Shown here one piece after another: positions 41,201-49,600 of a stretch of 64,000 nt of DNA. A program made the translations under genes and the position numbers. This DNA is from Tolypothrix sp. PCC 7910 (GTDB lineage: Bacteria; Cyanobacteriota; Cyanobacteriia; Cyanobacteriales; Nostocaceae), in contig NZ_CP050440.1 of assembly GCF_011769525.1 (NCBI RefSeq), positions 6,635,501 to 6,699,500 on the forward strand, given 5' to 3'. The number at the start of each line of letters is the position of its first letter. Position 1 is the stretch's first letter. The notes under the pieces were generated by a model, which saw only the letters and a list, made by a program, of their open reading frames with translations, searched no databases and was not told the origin of the DNA.

Positions 41201-42110
41201 CAGCCGCATGACCAGCCACAAATGTACCATGCCAGGATTTAGTCCCATCCCCTAAATCTGCAATGCGTCCTGAAAAAGCGGGATGTGTAATATCTACACC
41301 ATTATCAACAATGCCAATAGTTACTCCCTGACCATTGAGATTATGGTCTTCTAACCAGCGCAGATAAGAACCTTGGGGTTGATTGCTGGCATTATATTCC
41401 CCGGCAATAATTAACCCTGCGACTTCATCCTCTGGCTTTGGTGCTGTATATGGTTCTACCGCCATTACTAGCCGATGTAACAACAGATAACTTTGTCCCT
41501 CAGCAGTTACTAAACCACGTAAGCGTAGATAAAAACCTACCTGCTCAATTTCCTGTTCTGGGTATATTTCTACATCTGGTAAAGCGTTTAACTCTCGAAT
41601 AATCTCGGCTGCTTGCGCTTGTGTTCCTTGAACCACAATCCACACAGGTATCTCGCCCGTCTCCGGCACAGGAATTTGAGGTTTAGTAGAATCTGTTGCT
41701 GGTGTAATTCGCCACACAAAAGATTGTGCTTGCGCTTGTCGAAAAGCCCCTACAGTTCCCCGACACAAATAAGAATTTTCGGGGTGATACTGCAGTGGTT
41801 CAATCCCCAAATCCCTGAGAGTTTGCAACCACTCTGGTGCAACTGGGCCAATCAATTCCACATAAGCTGTGACAATTTCACTATCATTGCCAATTAGTAG
41901 TTTTGCTTGGCTATATTTCAATGTCTGTGCTTGGATTCCTGGTAACTTTACACCAAGCTGCACAGGTATTTCTTCACTCTCCCCAAGCGACTCCTCTACA
42001 GGTGCATTAGTGCGGATCAGGACATCGCCGTTAGTATAAGTATGCAGTTTCTCTGTATTGGGAGATTGCAGTATTTGAGAATCTGCTCGAACAATAACAA
42101 TTCTTGTCAT
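38223..42110 (-). CDS. large intracellular-type subtilisin family (S8) serine protease
   Basis: A 1295-residue protein. The N-terminal part (1-225) has two propeptide-like units (AYVELIGPVAPEWLQTLRDL; IPVWIVVQGTQAQAAEIIRE). The S8 domain (about 240-560) has Asp269 in GIVDNGVD, His294 in SWHGTFVAGH, oxyanion Asn403 in SSGNSG and Ser496 in GGSSGASPKTAG, so the triad is intact. A jelly-roll (to about 720) resembles the KP-43 type. Then come an Asn/Gln-rich linker, an alpha/beta region (about 790-930, VAVLVVGAGTRISLTDLEIL) and beta domains to the end. No signal peptide is seen, unlike secreted subtilases. It lies among three related beta-rich proteins on the same strand. The substrate is unknown. 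Confidence 0.9.
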   Translation of the reverse strand: MTRIVIVRADSQILQSPNTEKLHTYTNGDVLIRTNAPVEESLGESEEIPVQLGVKLPGIQAQTLKYSQAKLLIGNDSEIVTAYVELIGPVAPEWLQTLRDLGIEPLQYHPENSYLCRGTVGAFRQAQAQSFVWRITPATDSTKPQIPVPETGEIPVWIVVQGTQAQAAEIIRELNALPDVEIYPEQEIEQVGFYLRLRGLVTAEGQSYLLLHRLVMAVEPYTAPKPEDEVAGLIIAGEYNASNQPQGSYLRWLEDHNLNGQGVTIGIVDNGVDITHPAFSGRIADLGDGTKSWHGTFVAGHAAGCYLSEKDGNQFIYGLGMAPAANLLVQSNSRPAAAVCQETVTQKGPNGIAGRVQNNSWGAGTRNPMDYGSQEAVYDQMVRNADSESNIPKPLTICFSSGNSGAAGLTRPKAAKNIIVTGNSENYRPDVGKDQSDNIQEVYSGPRASSHGNCGDGRIRPHIVAPGEWTASANYDSRAGQKEYISQQLTWGGGSSGASPKTAGACALLIQWWQQHNGGKEPSPAMLRALIVNGAEALASGGFIPNKIQGWGRLNLNNILAEDVEHTYIDQTVMLKRRGDSQSWQIRVTDPKQPVKITLAWTDPPGAIGSGTPDISCIVNKLALRVEVNGKLYRGNQFQHGWSYPDGAAEREGWDNLQNIYLAAGEAKQTIKVSVTALDITTNCLTGKIDTPQQDFALVITNGREDKNSSAGTVFVGVDNQAQSQPQPDKPDDFWTAAPGNHDRRDRQLDWWQNINTNAGNKPSNNTKPSQTQDVDAWWLAGKPKVARSQPETERNSGLLDDANFIAALQAGANLVKAVGNNQVFISNQEQGKYLVAESSNSLSFSETLANLKLNWEKSDNQRRVAVLVVGAGTRISLTDLEILRMLTFQGKLYLLSDCVPILAFLAQRIHRQLGIEFHLAESAENLAALVEETIAEASGLQKVDVRKISPDNSLETRFAFQVVQADKHLTIRIQLPQNQQPSKIELHRPQQNPILLVAGNDYIDMTVEADNDSTLQINIPATNNPDNLINWAGEWEIKISKSTNEDLANVTVWALSELDFNSHKQPTPISETECDRTETLVAISSESDVSLSRLQSQPKIISSDFISSEADREIDITVEPSRLELESTEILPETDSQLLSPSLSTFVSAPPVSNGAVIVDLPMHLEGVDANGDRYARNFRMNLIQLQPRSVLRESLEPEKLIFTTAEITEVNYDNGEIVSLLLSKGEYQREVSVASPILRQQLVQMTQNLISQNKLIFGVIGSELYALVKLLSNKKITFNSCTDAINCVSLTLN
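38238..38270. repeat. GACGCAATTAATCGCGTCTGTACA dispersed repeat
   Basis: GAGACGCAATTAATCGCGTC, continuing TGTACAAGAGTT, overlaps the last codons of the subtilase gene. A close relative is at 47838-47869. It contains the inverted pair GACGC/GCGTC. Confidence 0.65.
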
Positions 42111-42211
42111 TTGGCGTTTGTTATTTGTTATTTACGATAGGAAATAAAGAACAGGGACAAGGAGAATAATTAATCGTCCTTGTCCCCTTTTCCCCTTTTC
42201 CCCTTAATCTC

Positions 42212-44242
42212 TTATGCTCCTAGCTCAACCAAGATAGACTGAGCATATTCACCGGAATCATCTAGCAGCACTTTGACTTGCTTACGTCCTTCGTCATCAA
42301 ATGGATCGGCTTCTTTGACGTTGTGTAGGCGCACCCGTTGGCGAGTACCTTCGCTTTCAATCCACAGTGCAGCGTCTAAAGAGTTGTATTCAACAGCAAC
42401 TAAGGTACCAGCAATGATTTTGGCGTTACCGTTAGTATTACCGTTCCCGTTCCCGTTACCATTGCCATTACCATTTGGTACTGTTTCTCTTTCTGTTTCC
42501 ACAGATTTGACTACAGCGTAATGACCAGCTTCCAGTAAGCTTTGCGCTAGTGCGTCATCTTCTGGTAAAACACTGTCTTTAGAAACTAGCTGGATGCTAT
42601 CTTTGCTGGCCAGAATGAATACAGCTTCTTCATCAAAGCTAATATTTTGCTCTTTGGAACGTACCAGCTTACCTTGGATGACACCAAAGGCGCTGAATTT
42701 AGCTTGGCCGCGATCGCCTGCGGGTGATAGGGGATAAGCAAACTCTAATGGTTCTAAAGGAGTGATTCGTGCTGAATCCTTAACTGGGTTGCGGAGGTGT
42801 GCGCCACTGTAGGAAACGTTGGCTACTAAGTAATCATCATCACTGAGTTCAGACAGGGGCACAATTGTGTCGCCTTCACGAATGAACATATAAATCATGT
42901 GGCGACCAACCCAGGAAGAGGTTTTCAAGACAATTTGGTTACCACCATCGGCTACAGTCTTGCTTTCTTTAGTTTCAATTACAGGCCATTTAGGTGCTTT
43001 GTAGCTAATTTTGGCTTGGTAGTTAATCTTAACGTTATTAGCATTTCTACTAGTTACAACATAAGTAGAAGTACCGCCAGTTTCGCCAAATACTGGCGCT
43101 TCTGGTGATTTACCTTCGCTTGCAGACCAAGAAATAGCAGCGGTTTGCAATTGCTCATCAGGGTCAACGATAATTTTGGCAGGGAAGGATTCCTGAGTTT
43201 TGGTTTCGTTGACATAGGAAGCATCAAGCTGAGACAACATCGTAAAAGGTGCATCCAGCTTAGTAGTCAACATTGTCCAACCGTTAAAGCCAATTTCTAA
43301 TGCTAAATTAATGGCTTCTTGCTCACTGCGCCACTTCAAAGCAAAGTTAGCACCACCAAAGACACCACCACTCTTACCTGGTTCTGCTGGTTGAACTACA
43401 GGTTTGGGTTCAAACAGCATCTTGAACCACTGATCTTGAGCGCGTTGAGAGAAGGTATTAACTAAATCTTGGCGGATTTTTTCAACTTCGGGGTCAGCAG
43501 CACCGAAGAAGTCAATTTTAATAATACCTTCACGGGTCATGGTTTCCCAAGCTGCATCTATCTTCGCACTGCCACCATACCAAATGCCGTTATAGCTAAC
43601 ATCAAGGGCAGTAGACAGATGACTAAAGGCGCGTTTAGCATCTAGAGTGACTCTAGCCCCTACTCTTGGTAGCAATTGCAGATATTGATATTTCATCAAT
43701 ACTGCACCAGGAACCCCAGTGCGATTTTTGATTCCATCAGCCCAAACTTGTGCGCCTAATTCAGTTAGGTTCAGCAGATAAGAACTAACAGAACCAGAAG
43801 TACCAATATCTTTGTCACTGTGGGCTTGGTCAAATGTCCCTAATGCTGGGTCGATGACTGGGATAGCTTCACCCTTACGCAGACTCAAAGCGACAAACTT
43901 CGGGTTTTGGCTGCGGGCTTTTCCTGAACCTAGAACCTCTGCACGCCACTGTTCTTGAACTTGTTCAAACGCTTTGGGATCAAATTGGATGGCGCTAGTA
44001 AAGCTAACAACAGCCGAACCACCTGTAATTTTAGTGGTGTTACCATCACCTGCGGCGACTTGTTGGTTGTAAACACTGACAGTAGATTGATAGCGTCCGT
44101 CTGCACCTTTAGCTAAAAGGGCTTGTGCAGGGCTAAAAAGAATAATATCGTCACGGCTACTTTGCCAGAGTTTGTAACCAGCTACATCCCATTTGGTTCC
44201 AGAACTAGCTACACCCAATTCTTCTTGTAAGAAACTAGACAT
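42212..44242 (-). CDS. beta-rich protein of unknown function with Asn-Gly linker and C-terminal domain
   Basis: A 676-residue protein starting MSSFLQEELGVASSGTKWDV after a good ribosome-binding site (AAGGAG about 11 bases upstream); an in-frame GTG at 44254 overlaps that site and is less likely. It aligns along most of its length with the 576-residue neighbour: KWDVAGYKLWQSSRDDIIL, TKITGGSAVV, LTELGAQVWADGIKNRTG, SASEGKSPEAPVFGETGGT, FIREGD, SYSGAHLRNPVKDSARI and DSIQLVSKDSV. Unlike the neighbour it has an NGNGNGNGNGNGNTNGN linker (about residue 595) and a last 60-residue beta domain. No signal peptide or catalytic motif. Confidence 0.8.
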   Translation of the reverse strand: MSSFLQEELGVASSGTKWDVAGYKLWQSSRDDIILFSPAQALLAKGADGRYQSTVSVYNQQVAAGDGNTTKITGGSAVVSFTSAIQFDPKAFEQVQEQWRAEVLGSGKARSQNPKFVALSLRKGEAIPVIDPALGTFDQAHSDKDIGTSGSVSSYLLNLTELGAQVWADGIKNRTGVPGAVLMKYQYLQLLPRVGARVTLDAKRAFSHLSTALDVSYNGIWYGGSAKIDAAWETMTREGIIKIDFFGAADPEVEKIRQDLVNTFSQRAQDQWFKMLFEPKPVVQPAEPGKSGGVFGGANFALKWRSEQEAINLALEIGFNGWTMLTTKLDAPFTMLSQLDASYVNETKTQESFPAKIIVDPDEQLQTAAISWSASEGKSPEAPVFGETGGTSTYVVTSRNANNVKINYQAKISYKAPKWPVIETKESKTVADGGNQIVLKTSSWVGRHMIYMFIREGDTIVPLSELSDDDYLVANVSYSGAHLRNPVKDSARITPLEPLEFAYPLSPAGDRGQAKFSAFGVIQGKLVRSKEQNISFDEEAVFILASKDSIQLVSKDSVLPEDDALAQSLLEAGHYAVVKSVETERETVPNGNGNGNGNGNGNTNGNAKIIAGTLVAVEYNSLDAALWIESEGTRQRVRLHNVKEADPFDDEGRKQVKVLLDDSGEYAQSILVELGA

Positions 44243-44254
44243 AAATTTCAGCAC

Positions 44255-44554
44255 TCCTTGGCTGTTTCAAAGTTAATTTGTAGATTTGACTTAGTTGAGA
44301 CGTATATTGCACCTTATCTCTGCGGTGAACCAATTCGTAATTTGTAATTCGTAATTACAAAATTCCGACAACATTTAGGTTTTAGAGTTTGAATCTATAG
44401 CCGTCATTTGGCTAATTGGTTTTATGGAGGCAAGGCACACAGTGGCGGTATCAATATGTACCCCCTGTAATTGGTAGTTTGCATTTGTGAACTCGTGAAA
44501 AATTTTGGATAGTTGAATATTTCAGTCTGGTTGCAATTAGCAGCCCTAATTTCT
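44255..44554. other. 300-bp gap between two paralogous genes
   Basis: Spacer within the unknown cluster. It contains ATTCGTAATTTGTAATTCGTAATTAC-type heptamer units near 44334-44357 and otherwise AT-rich DNA that probably holds the promoter of the 676-residue gene. No ORF accepted. Confidence 0.5.
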
Positions 44555-46285
44555 TCAATTTTGAATTTGTATTACTGGATGTGCTTGATTTTCTAACAAG
44601 CGCTGTGCTAATTCGTCGTCTTCAGATATCACACTTTCTTTACTAACAAGTTGAATTGCATCTTTGTTGACTAAGATATAGACATTCTTTTCATCAGCCT
44701 TGATAGTTTGCGGTGGAGTCCGCAACATTTTTTTGTTAATCAAACCCAAGACGCTTAACTTTAGTTGACCAGCGCTACCTTTAGGGTCAAGGGGAAAAAC
44801 AAACTCCATAACTTCTTGAGAATTGATACGGGCTGATTCTTTTATTGGAGTTTGTAAATGCTGTCCTTGATAGGAAACATTTACCACCAAGTAATCATCC
44901 TTATTCAATTCAGCAAGAGGTTGAATTTCGTTATCTTCGCGGATAAAAAAGTAGATTTTAAGTCTATCTATCCATTTCCCAGGCTGTAAGATAATTCGAT
45001 TTCCACCTTGAGCAACTGTTGCAGTATTGCTTGTTTCTAGTACAGGCCAGGTTGCAGATGTAAAACTAACTTTGGCTTGATAGCTAATCGTCACATCCTC
45101 TGGTTTACGACTTGTAGCGAGAAATTCCTTTGTACCGCCAGCACTACCAAATACTAATGATTCTGGTGACTTACCTTCGCTAGCTGATAAGGAAATCGCC
45201 ACATTGGAAATCATTGGATCGCCTTGGACAGTGACAGTAATCGGGAAGGATGTTTCTTGGTAAACAGTATTGATATAACTACTATCAATATTCTGAAACA
45301 GAGTATTGATATCTGCATTCATATAACCTTTAAGCCAAGTCCAACCTTCAACCCTTAATTGAAAAGTTAAATCCAAGGTGTCAGTATCTTTTTGCCACTG
45401 GAGAATGTATATAGTGTTATTATCGCCGTTTTGCGATTGGCTGACATTACCCACTTGGGGTGAAAATAATAAAGTAAATAGACGTTGTCTTGTTTGCTCA
45501 ATAAAATTATTAACTAAATTTTGTCTAGTTGCTTCTAATTGAGCAGGTAAAGTACCTATTAATTCCACATCAATTGCTTGTTCTTTAACTGCATTTGCCC
45601 ATGCTGCTTGAATTTGGCTAGCATCACCGTAATAATATCCATCTTGACCCAATTTCAATACAGCAGTCACAGCATGATAAACGCGCTTACCATCAACATG
45701 AATGCGGGCGCTGATTGCTGGAAGTAATTGTGGATATTCATATTCTAATTGCACATCTGCGGCAGGAAGGCGACGCAATTTTAGACCTTGTTCCCATGCT
45801 ACGCCTCCCTTAGCTGTTAAATCTAGCCACAACAAGCAAGTAGCGCTATTATCAGGAGTTGTATTATTTTCTCCAGGCTGTTTTACTTGACCTATTTGTG
45901 AATCTAATAAAATTTGGGCTGTTAGCTGGCGTATTGGTAGGGGCAAAAATTTAGGTTTAATGCTACCAGAATATCCTTGTTTGGTAATTTCTTTCAGCCA
46001 TTTTGCTTGTAATTCTTCCCAAGCTTGAGGGCTTAAATTAGGGTTTTTTGTCAGTGTAAAATTAACATGACCACCAGTAATATTATCTTTTTCCGCTTGC
46101 CATTGATGAAAGATGGTTAAACCAACTTGATAGCGTTGATTTTCTAAATTAATTGCAAGTTGCGGTTGAAGAGGAATATAGAGAATTACATCAGCTTGTG
46201 TACTTTCCCACAAGCGAAAATTATCAATATCCCACTTTAAACCCGATGGTGATACACCAATTTCTGATTGTAAGGTAGATGGCAT
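44555..46285 (-). CDS. beta-rich protein of unknown function, first gene of the subtilase cluster
   Basis: A 576-residue protein beginning MPSTLQSEIGVSPSGLKWDI. It shares ordered blocks with the 676-residue neighbour: LWESTQADVILYIPLQPQLA, NITGGHVNFT, LTAKGGVAWEQGLKLRR, LLPAISARIHVDGKRVYHAV, SASEGKSPESLVFGSAGGT, GGNRIIL, FIREDNEIQPLAELNKDDYL and KDAIQLVSKESVISEDDELA. By eye identity is roughly 35-45% in the blocks. It lacks the extra C-terminal domain. Predicted strands dominate; there is no signal peptide, membrane segment or recognised catalytic motif. The gap to the next gene is 300 bp. Confidence 0.8.
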   Translation of the reverse strand: MPSTLQSEIGVSPSGLKWDIDNFRLWESTQADVILYIPLQPQLAINLENQRYQVGLTIFHQWQAEKDNITGGHVNFTLTKNPNLSPQAWEELQAKWLKEITKQGYSGSIKPKFLPLPIRQLTAQILLDSQIGQVKQPGENNTTPDNSATCLLWLDLTAKGGVAWEQGLKLRRLPAADVQLEYEYPQLLPAISARIHVDGKRVYHAVTAVLKLGQDGYYYGDASQIQAAWANAVKEQAIDVELIGTLPAQLEATRQNLVNNFIEQTRQRLFTLLFSPQVGNVSQSQNGDNNTIYILQWQKDTDTLDLTFQLRVEGWTWLKGYMNADINTLFQNIDSSYINTVYQETSFPITVTVQGDPMISNVAISLSASEGKSPESLVFGSAGGTKEFLATSRKPEDVTISYQAKVSFTSATWPVLETSNTATVAQGGNRIILQPGKWIDRLKIYFFIREDNEIQPLAELNKDDYLVVNVSYQGQHLQTPIKESARINSQEVMEFVFPLDPKGSAGQLKLSVLGLINKKMLRTPPQTIKADEKNVYILVNKDAIQLVSKESVISEDDELAQRLLENQAHPVIQIQN

Positions 46286-46675
46286 AATTGGGTAATGGAT
46301 AATGGGTAAATAGGTAATGGGGTCAAGGAATAATTTACTGATTAATCTTGACTCCCAGACCTAACCCTTGGCTGATAACTAATAATTAGTATGAAGTTTT
46401 GCGAATAATAGCCTATGACAACTAAGAATTTTGGTTAATATAAGCAAACCAATTTTTAAAGTCTATTTAGTAGTTTTTAGGATTGTTGGTTTTTGCCAGT
46501 CGTTAATAGCTGTATTTAGTTTCTACACTTTTAATTCTGACAAAATTTAAATATCAAGCCATTACCCTCAAGGGTACTATTTGGTAAATCAGCTAAATGT
46601 GTTGTATCACTGCATTAAGGCTGTAAATAAAAAGGTTTCCCAGCTTTTGAGGTAAAGATATCGGTTTCACCGCAC
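46286..46675. other. 390-bp intergenic region
   Basis: Upstream of the subtilase cluster. Has TAATGGG/ATTGGGTA heptamer-like units near 46288-46322 and AT-rich DNA likely carrying the cluster promoter. No gene seen. Confidence 0.5.
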
Positions 46676-47818
46676 TCATACTCTGTAGGCGTGAATTGAG
46701 TGAAAGCTGTTATTAATTGCTCCTCCCATGAGTTTCATCAAAGTGTTGCGTAACGCTACAGCGTAGCGATTCTCTAATTCGCCCATCTTCCCCGATCGCA
46801 AAGACTGTTCCACAATCGATTTAGTCCGCGTAAAGCGCTGTGACTCGTATTCTTGAAAGGCGGATGTGGGATTGGACTGTGCTTGTAAACACTTGGTAAG
46901 CACAATTGCGTCTTCTAATGCCATGCAAGCACCTTGCCCTAAGGTTGGTAGCATGGGGTGGGCTGCATCTCCTAGGAGTGTAATATTTTGCTTTCCCCAA
47001 GGACGAGAGGGAATGCGATCGTAAAGATCTGTTTTGAGGATATTGGCTTCATCTGTCGCCGCAATCAATTCTGGAATAGCGGGAAACCAATCTTGAAACA
47101 TTACCTCTAGTTCTCTTTTGCGCCCCAGTGGTGAGTCTGGTTGTGCTGCTGGTGCTTTAGCTGCGGCGTACCAATACATGCGATTTTTACTCAAAATCAT
47201 AAAACCGAAGGCTTTACCTAAACCAAAGAACTCTCTGATATAGCCAGAACGGTATTCCCTGGGAATGTCATCTGTGAGTCCTCGCCAGGTGGTAAAGTTG
47301 CGATAAATCGGTGGATTGTCACCCAATAGTAATGCTCTTACTCGCGATTTCAAACCATCAGCACCAATCAAAGCATCACCTGTAACCGTTAAGCCAGAGG
47401 CGAACTCAGCTTGAATTTTGTCTCCTGTCTGCTGAAATTGCTCAAAAATTTGTCCTAAGACGAATTTTTCTTTTGGGACATTACGCCAGAGTAGCGCGTG
47501 TAAATCAGCACGATGGATTCCCAGAACTGGTAAATCAAATTTATCAACATTGACGTTGACTAATTCCTTACCACTTTGGGAATTAAATTGATAATTGGTG
47601 ATGCAATTACCTACAAGAATCGCATCTTCTAACAAGCCTAAATTTTTCAATACATGGGTAGCATTTGCCCACAGTGCAATTCCTGCACCGACTTCGCGTA
47701 ACTCTGAGGTGCGTTCGTAAACAGTCACATCAAATCCAGCCTGATGCAGTGCTAAGGCTGTGGCTGCGCCGCCAATCCCTCCGCCAATGATGATAATTTT
47801 CTGGGTTGTCTGCATCAT
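46676..47818 (-). CDS. FAD-dependent monooxygenase (UbiH/aromatic hydroxylase type)
   Basis: A 380-residue flavoprotein starting MMQTTQKIIIIGGGIGGAAT, the Rossmann FAD-binding motif. DALIGADGLKSRVRALL (the DG motif) and GDAAHPMLPTLGQGACMALE (ribityl-binding motif) complete the class A flavin hydroxylase pattern. It oxidises an aromatic or isoprenoid compound with NAD(P)H and oxygen; the substrate is unknown. A longer frame to 47866 reads through a dispersed GACGC repeat and is rejected. Near its C-terminus (46747-46769) the coding sequence holds an inverted repeat CGCTACAGCGTAGCG. Confidence 0.88.
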   Translation of the reverse strand: MMQTTQKIIIIGGGIGGAATALALHQAGFDVTVYERTSELREVGAGIALWANATHVLKNLGLLEDAILVGNCITNYQFNSQSGKELVNVNVDKFDLPVLGIHRADLHALLWRNVPKEKFVLGQIFEQFQQTGDKIQAEFASGLTVTGDALIGADGLKSRVRALLLGDNPPIYRNFTTWRGLTDDIPREYRSGYIREFFGLGKAFGFMILSKNRMYWYAAAKAPAAQPDSPLGRKRELEVMFQDWFPAIPELIAATDEANILKTDLYDRIPSRPWGKQNITLLGDAAHPMLPTLGQGACMALEDAIVLTKCLQAQSNPTSAFQEYESQRFTRTKSIVEQSLRSGKMGELENRYAVALRNTLMKLMGGAINNSFHSIHAYRV

Positions 47819-47837
47819 TTCTACTTTCTCTGAGTTG

Positions 47838-47869
47838 AAGAGACGCGATGAATTGCGTCTGTACAAGAG
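47838..47869. repeat. GACGCGATGAATTGCGTCTGTACA dispersed repeat
   Basis: Close relative of 38238-38270 (GAGACGCGATGAATTGCGTC, then TGTACAAGAGT), just upstream of the monooxygenase start; it explains the spurious N-terminal extension of that frame. Confidence 0.65.
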
Positions 47870-47928
47870 TCATCATTTATCGCCCCTGCCCCCTTGCCTA
47901 ATCCCCAGTCACCAATCACCAGTCCCTA

Positions 47929-49542
47929 TTACCGTTTCACGAGTGCAGCGATCGCAGCGATTAATTTTGAGGGATCGGCGGGTTTAGCGATATGCAGTTG
48001 AAATCCAGCGGCAAATACCTGTTGTTGTGTGGTTTCTGCGGCGTAGGCGGTGAGGGCGATCGCGGGAATTTGTCCACCTTGATGTTTGGGCAACCTGCGG
48101 ATTGTACGGATTAGGGCGTAGCCATCAACTTCTGGCATACCTAAATCGCTTAATAACAAATCTGGCTTTGTTTGGGCGATCGCAGCCAATGCTTCATTAG
48201 CTGAGGCTGCACTGGTGACGAATGCACCATGCTGTTCTAACAAAAAGGCCAGAAATTCTCTTGTATCAATATCATCGTCAACAATTAATACTTTAATTCC
48301 TTCTAATGGGGCGTATGGTACAGATAAGGAATAAGAATCTTGTGCTAAATCACTATCTCTTGATGATAATTTCAGCGTCTTTTGCAATGCAGGTAGAGAA
48401 ACTGTAAATGTCGCACCTTTTTCTTCACCGAGACTTTCTGCCCAAACTCTACCGCCATGTAATTCTACAAGTTGGCGGACAATAGCTAAACCTAATCCTA
48501 ATCCCCCCGATCTGCGGGTAATTGTACTATCAGCTTGGCGAAAATATTCAAATACATGGGGTAGAAAATCTGGACTGATACCTTTACCTGTATCGCTGAC
48601 TTGAATTTCTACTTGCGAATTTATTTGTTGTAATTTGACTTCTATTTCTCCACCCGTTGGGGTAAATTTAATAGCGTTAGAAAGTAAATTCCACACCACT
48701 TGTTGCAATCGGCTACTATCACCTTTTACCTGTGCAACTTTAGAGTCTAAATTGAGATGAATTTGAATTGATTTGGCTTCTGCTGCTAATCTTACTGTAT
48801 CTAAAGCCGCTTCAATTGTTGCAGCTAGATTCACTGTTTCTAAATTGAGTCCGAGTTTACCTCGCAATATACGCGAGATATCTAACAAATCATCAATTAA
48901 CTGCGCTTGTAGTTCGGCGTTGCGTTCGATAGTTTCCACAGCGCGCAGAGTAGTTATTTCATTTAAATTACGTTTTTTGAGTAATTTTGCCCACCCTAAA
49001 ATTGGATTTAAAGGCGATCGCAATTCATGAGAGACGATGGCAAGAAATTCATCTTTGATGCGGTTTGCGGCTTCGGCGGCTTCTTGCGATCGCTGGCGCG
49101 CTTCTGCTTCTGCTAATGCTTTATCTCGTAGGTGTTTATATTCCTGAACTCGAAATGTTAAATCAGTAACATCTTGAATGGAAAACAAGGCATAAAACTC
49201 ATCACCATCAGCTTGTACAGCAGTTACCGTGGTGTGCTGAATGCGATATTTTTCTTGGGGTAACGGTACGGGAATAATATATTGATGCAGTTGGGAAGAA
49301 AATATTGTAGGTGGCCCACCTTGAAAAATTTGCTGCAAGCGGTTAATGTAGCGCGGTTGATCGAGATGGGAGAAATATTCCAGAATTGAATTACCTAAAA
49401 TTCGACTGCGGGGAATTTGTGTCCATTCTTCTAAACTGCAATTCCAGAATAAAACACTGTAGTCTGACTGTAGAACAAAAGCTCCTAAAGTAATTTTATC
49501 TAGAAGGGCAAATTTTTCTTGAGCTTGTTCGATTCTATTCAT
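47929..49542 (-). CDS. PAS-containing hybrid histidine kinase
   Basis: A 537-residue soluble kinase. A PAS domain (about 15-135), a coiled coil, then the phospho-acceptor His in FLAIVSHELRSPLNPILG (about residue 178). ATPase boxes are NLLSNAIKF, DTGKGIS and GGLGLGLAIV. A C-terminal receiver (about 420-537) has VLIVDDD and Asp in LLLSDLGMP. No membrane segment. It lies 58 bp downstream of cheC in the same direction as cheY and cheC, so it may feed the chemosensory locus, which is inference. Confidence 0.93.
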   Translation of the reverse strand: MNRIEQAQEKFALLDKITLGAFVLQSDYSVLFWNCSLEEWTQIPRSRILGNSILEYFSHLDQPRYINRLQQIFQGGPPTIFSSQLHQYIIPVPLPQEKYRIQHTTVTAVQADGDEFYALFSIQDVTDLTFRVQEYKHLRDKALAEAEARQRSQEAAEAANRIKDEFLAIVSHELRSPLNPILGWAKLLKKRNLNEITTLRAVETIERNAELQAQLIDDLLDISRILRGKLGLNLETVNLAATIEAALDTVRLAAEAKSIQIHLNLDSKVAQVKGDSSRLQQVVWNLLSNAIKFTPTGGEIEVKLQQINSQVEIQVSDTGKGISPDFLPHVFEYFRQADSTITRRSGGLGLGLAIVRQLVELHGGRVWAESLGEEKGATFTVSLPALQKTLKLSSRDSDLAQDSYSLSVPYAPLEGIKVLIVDDDIDTREFLAFLLEQHGAFVTSAASANEALAAIAQTKPDLLLSDLGMPEVDGYALIRTIRRLPKHQGGQIPAIALTAYAAETTQQQVFAAGFQLHIAKPADPSKLIAAIAALVKR

Positions 49543-49600
49543 ATAATCATCAGACTGCTTTGAAAACTTTTTCTACTATATTTTGCGAGATTTTTGCTTT

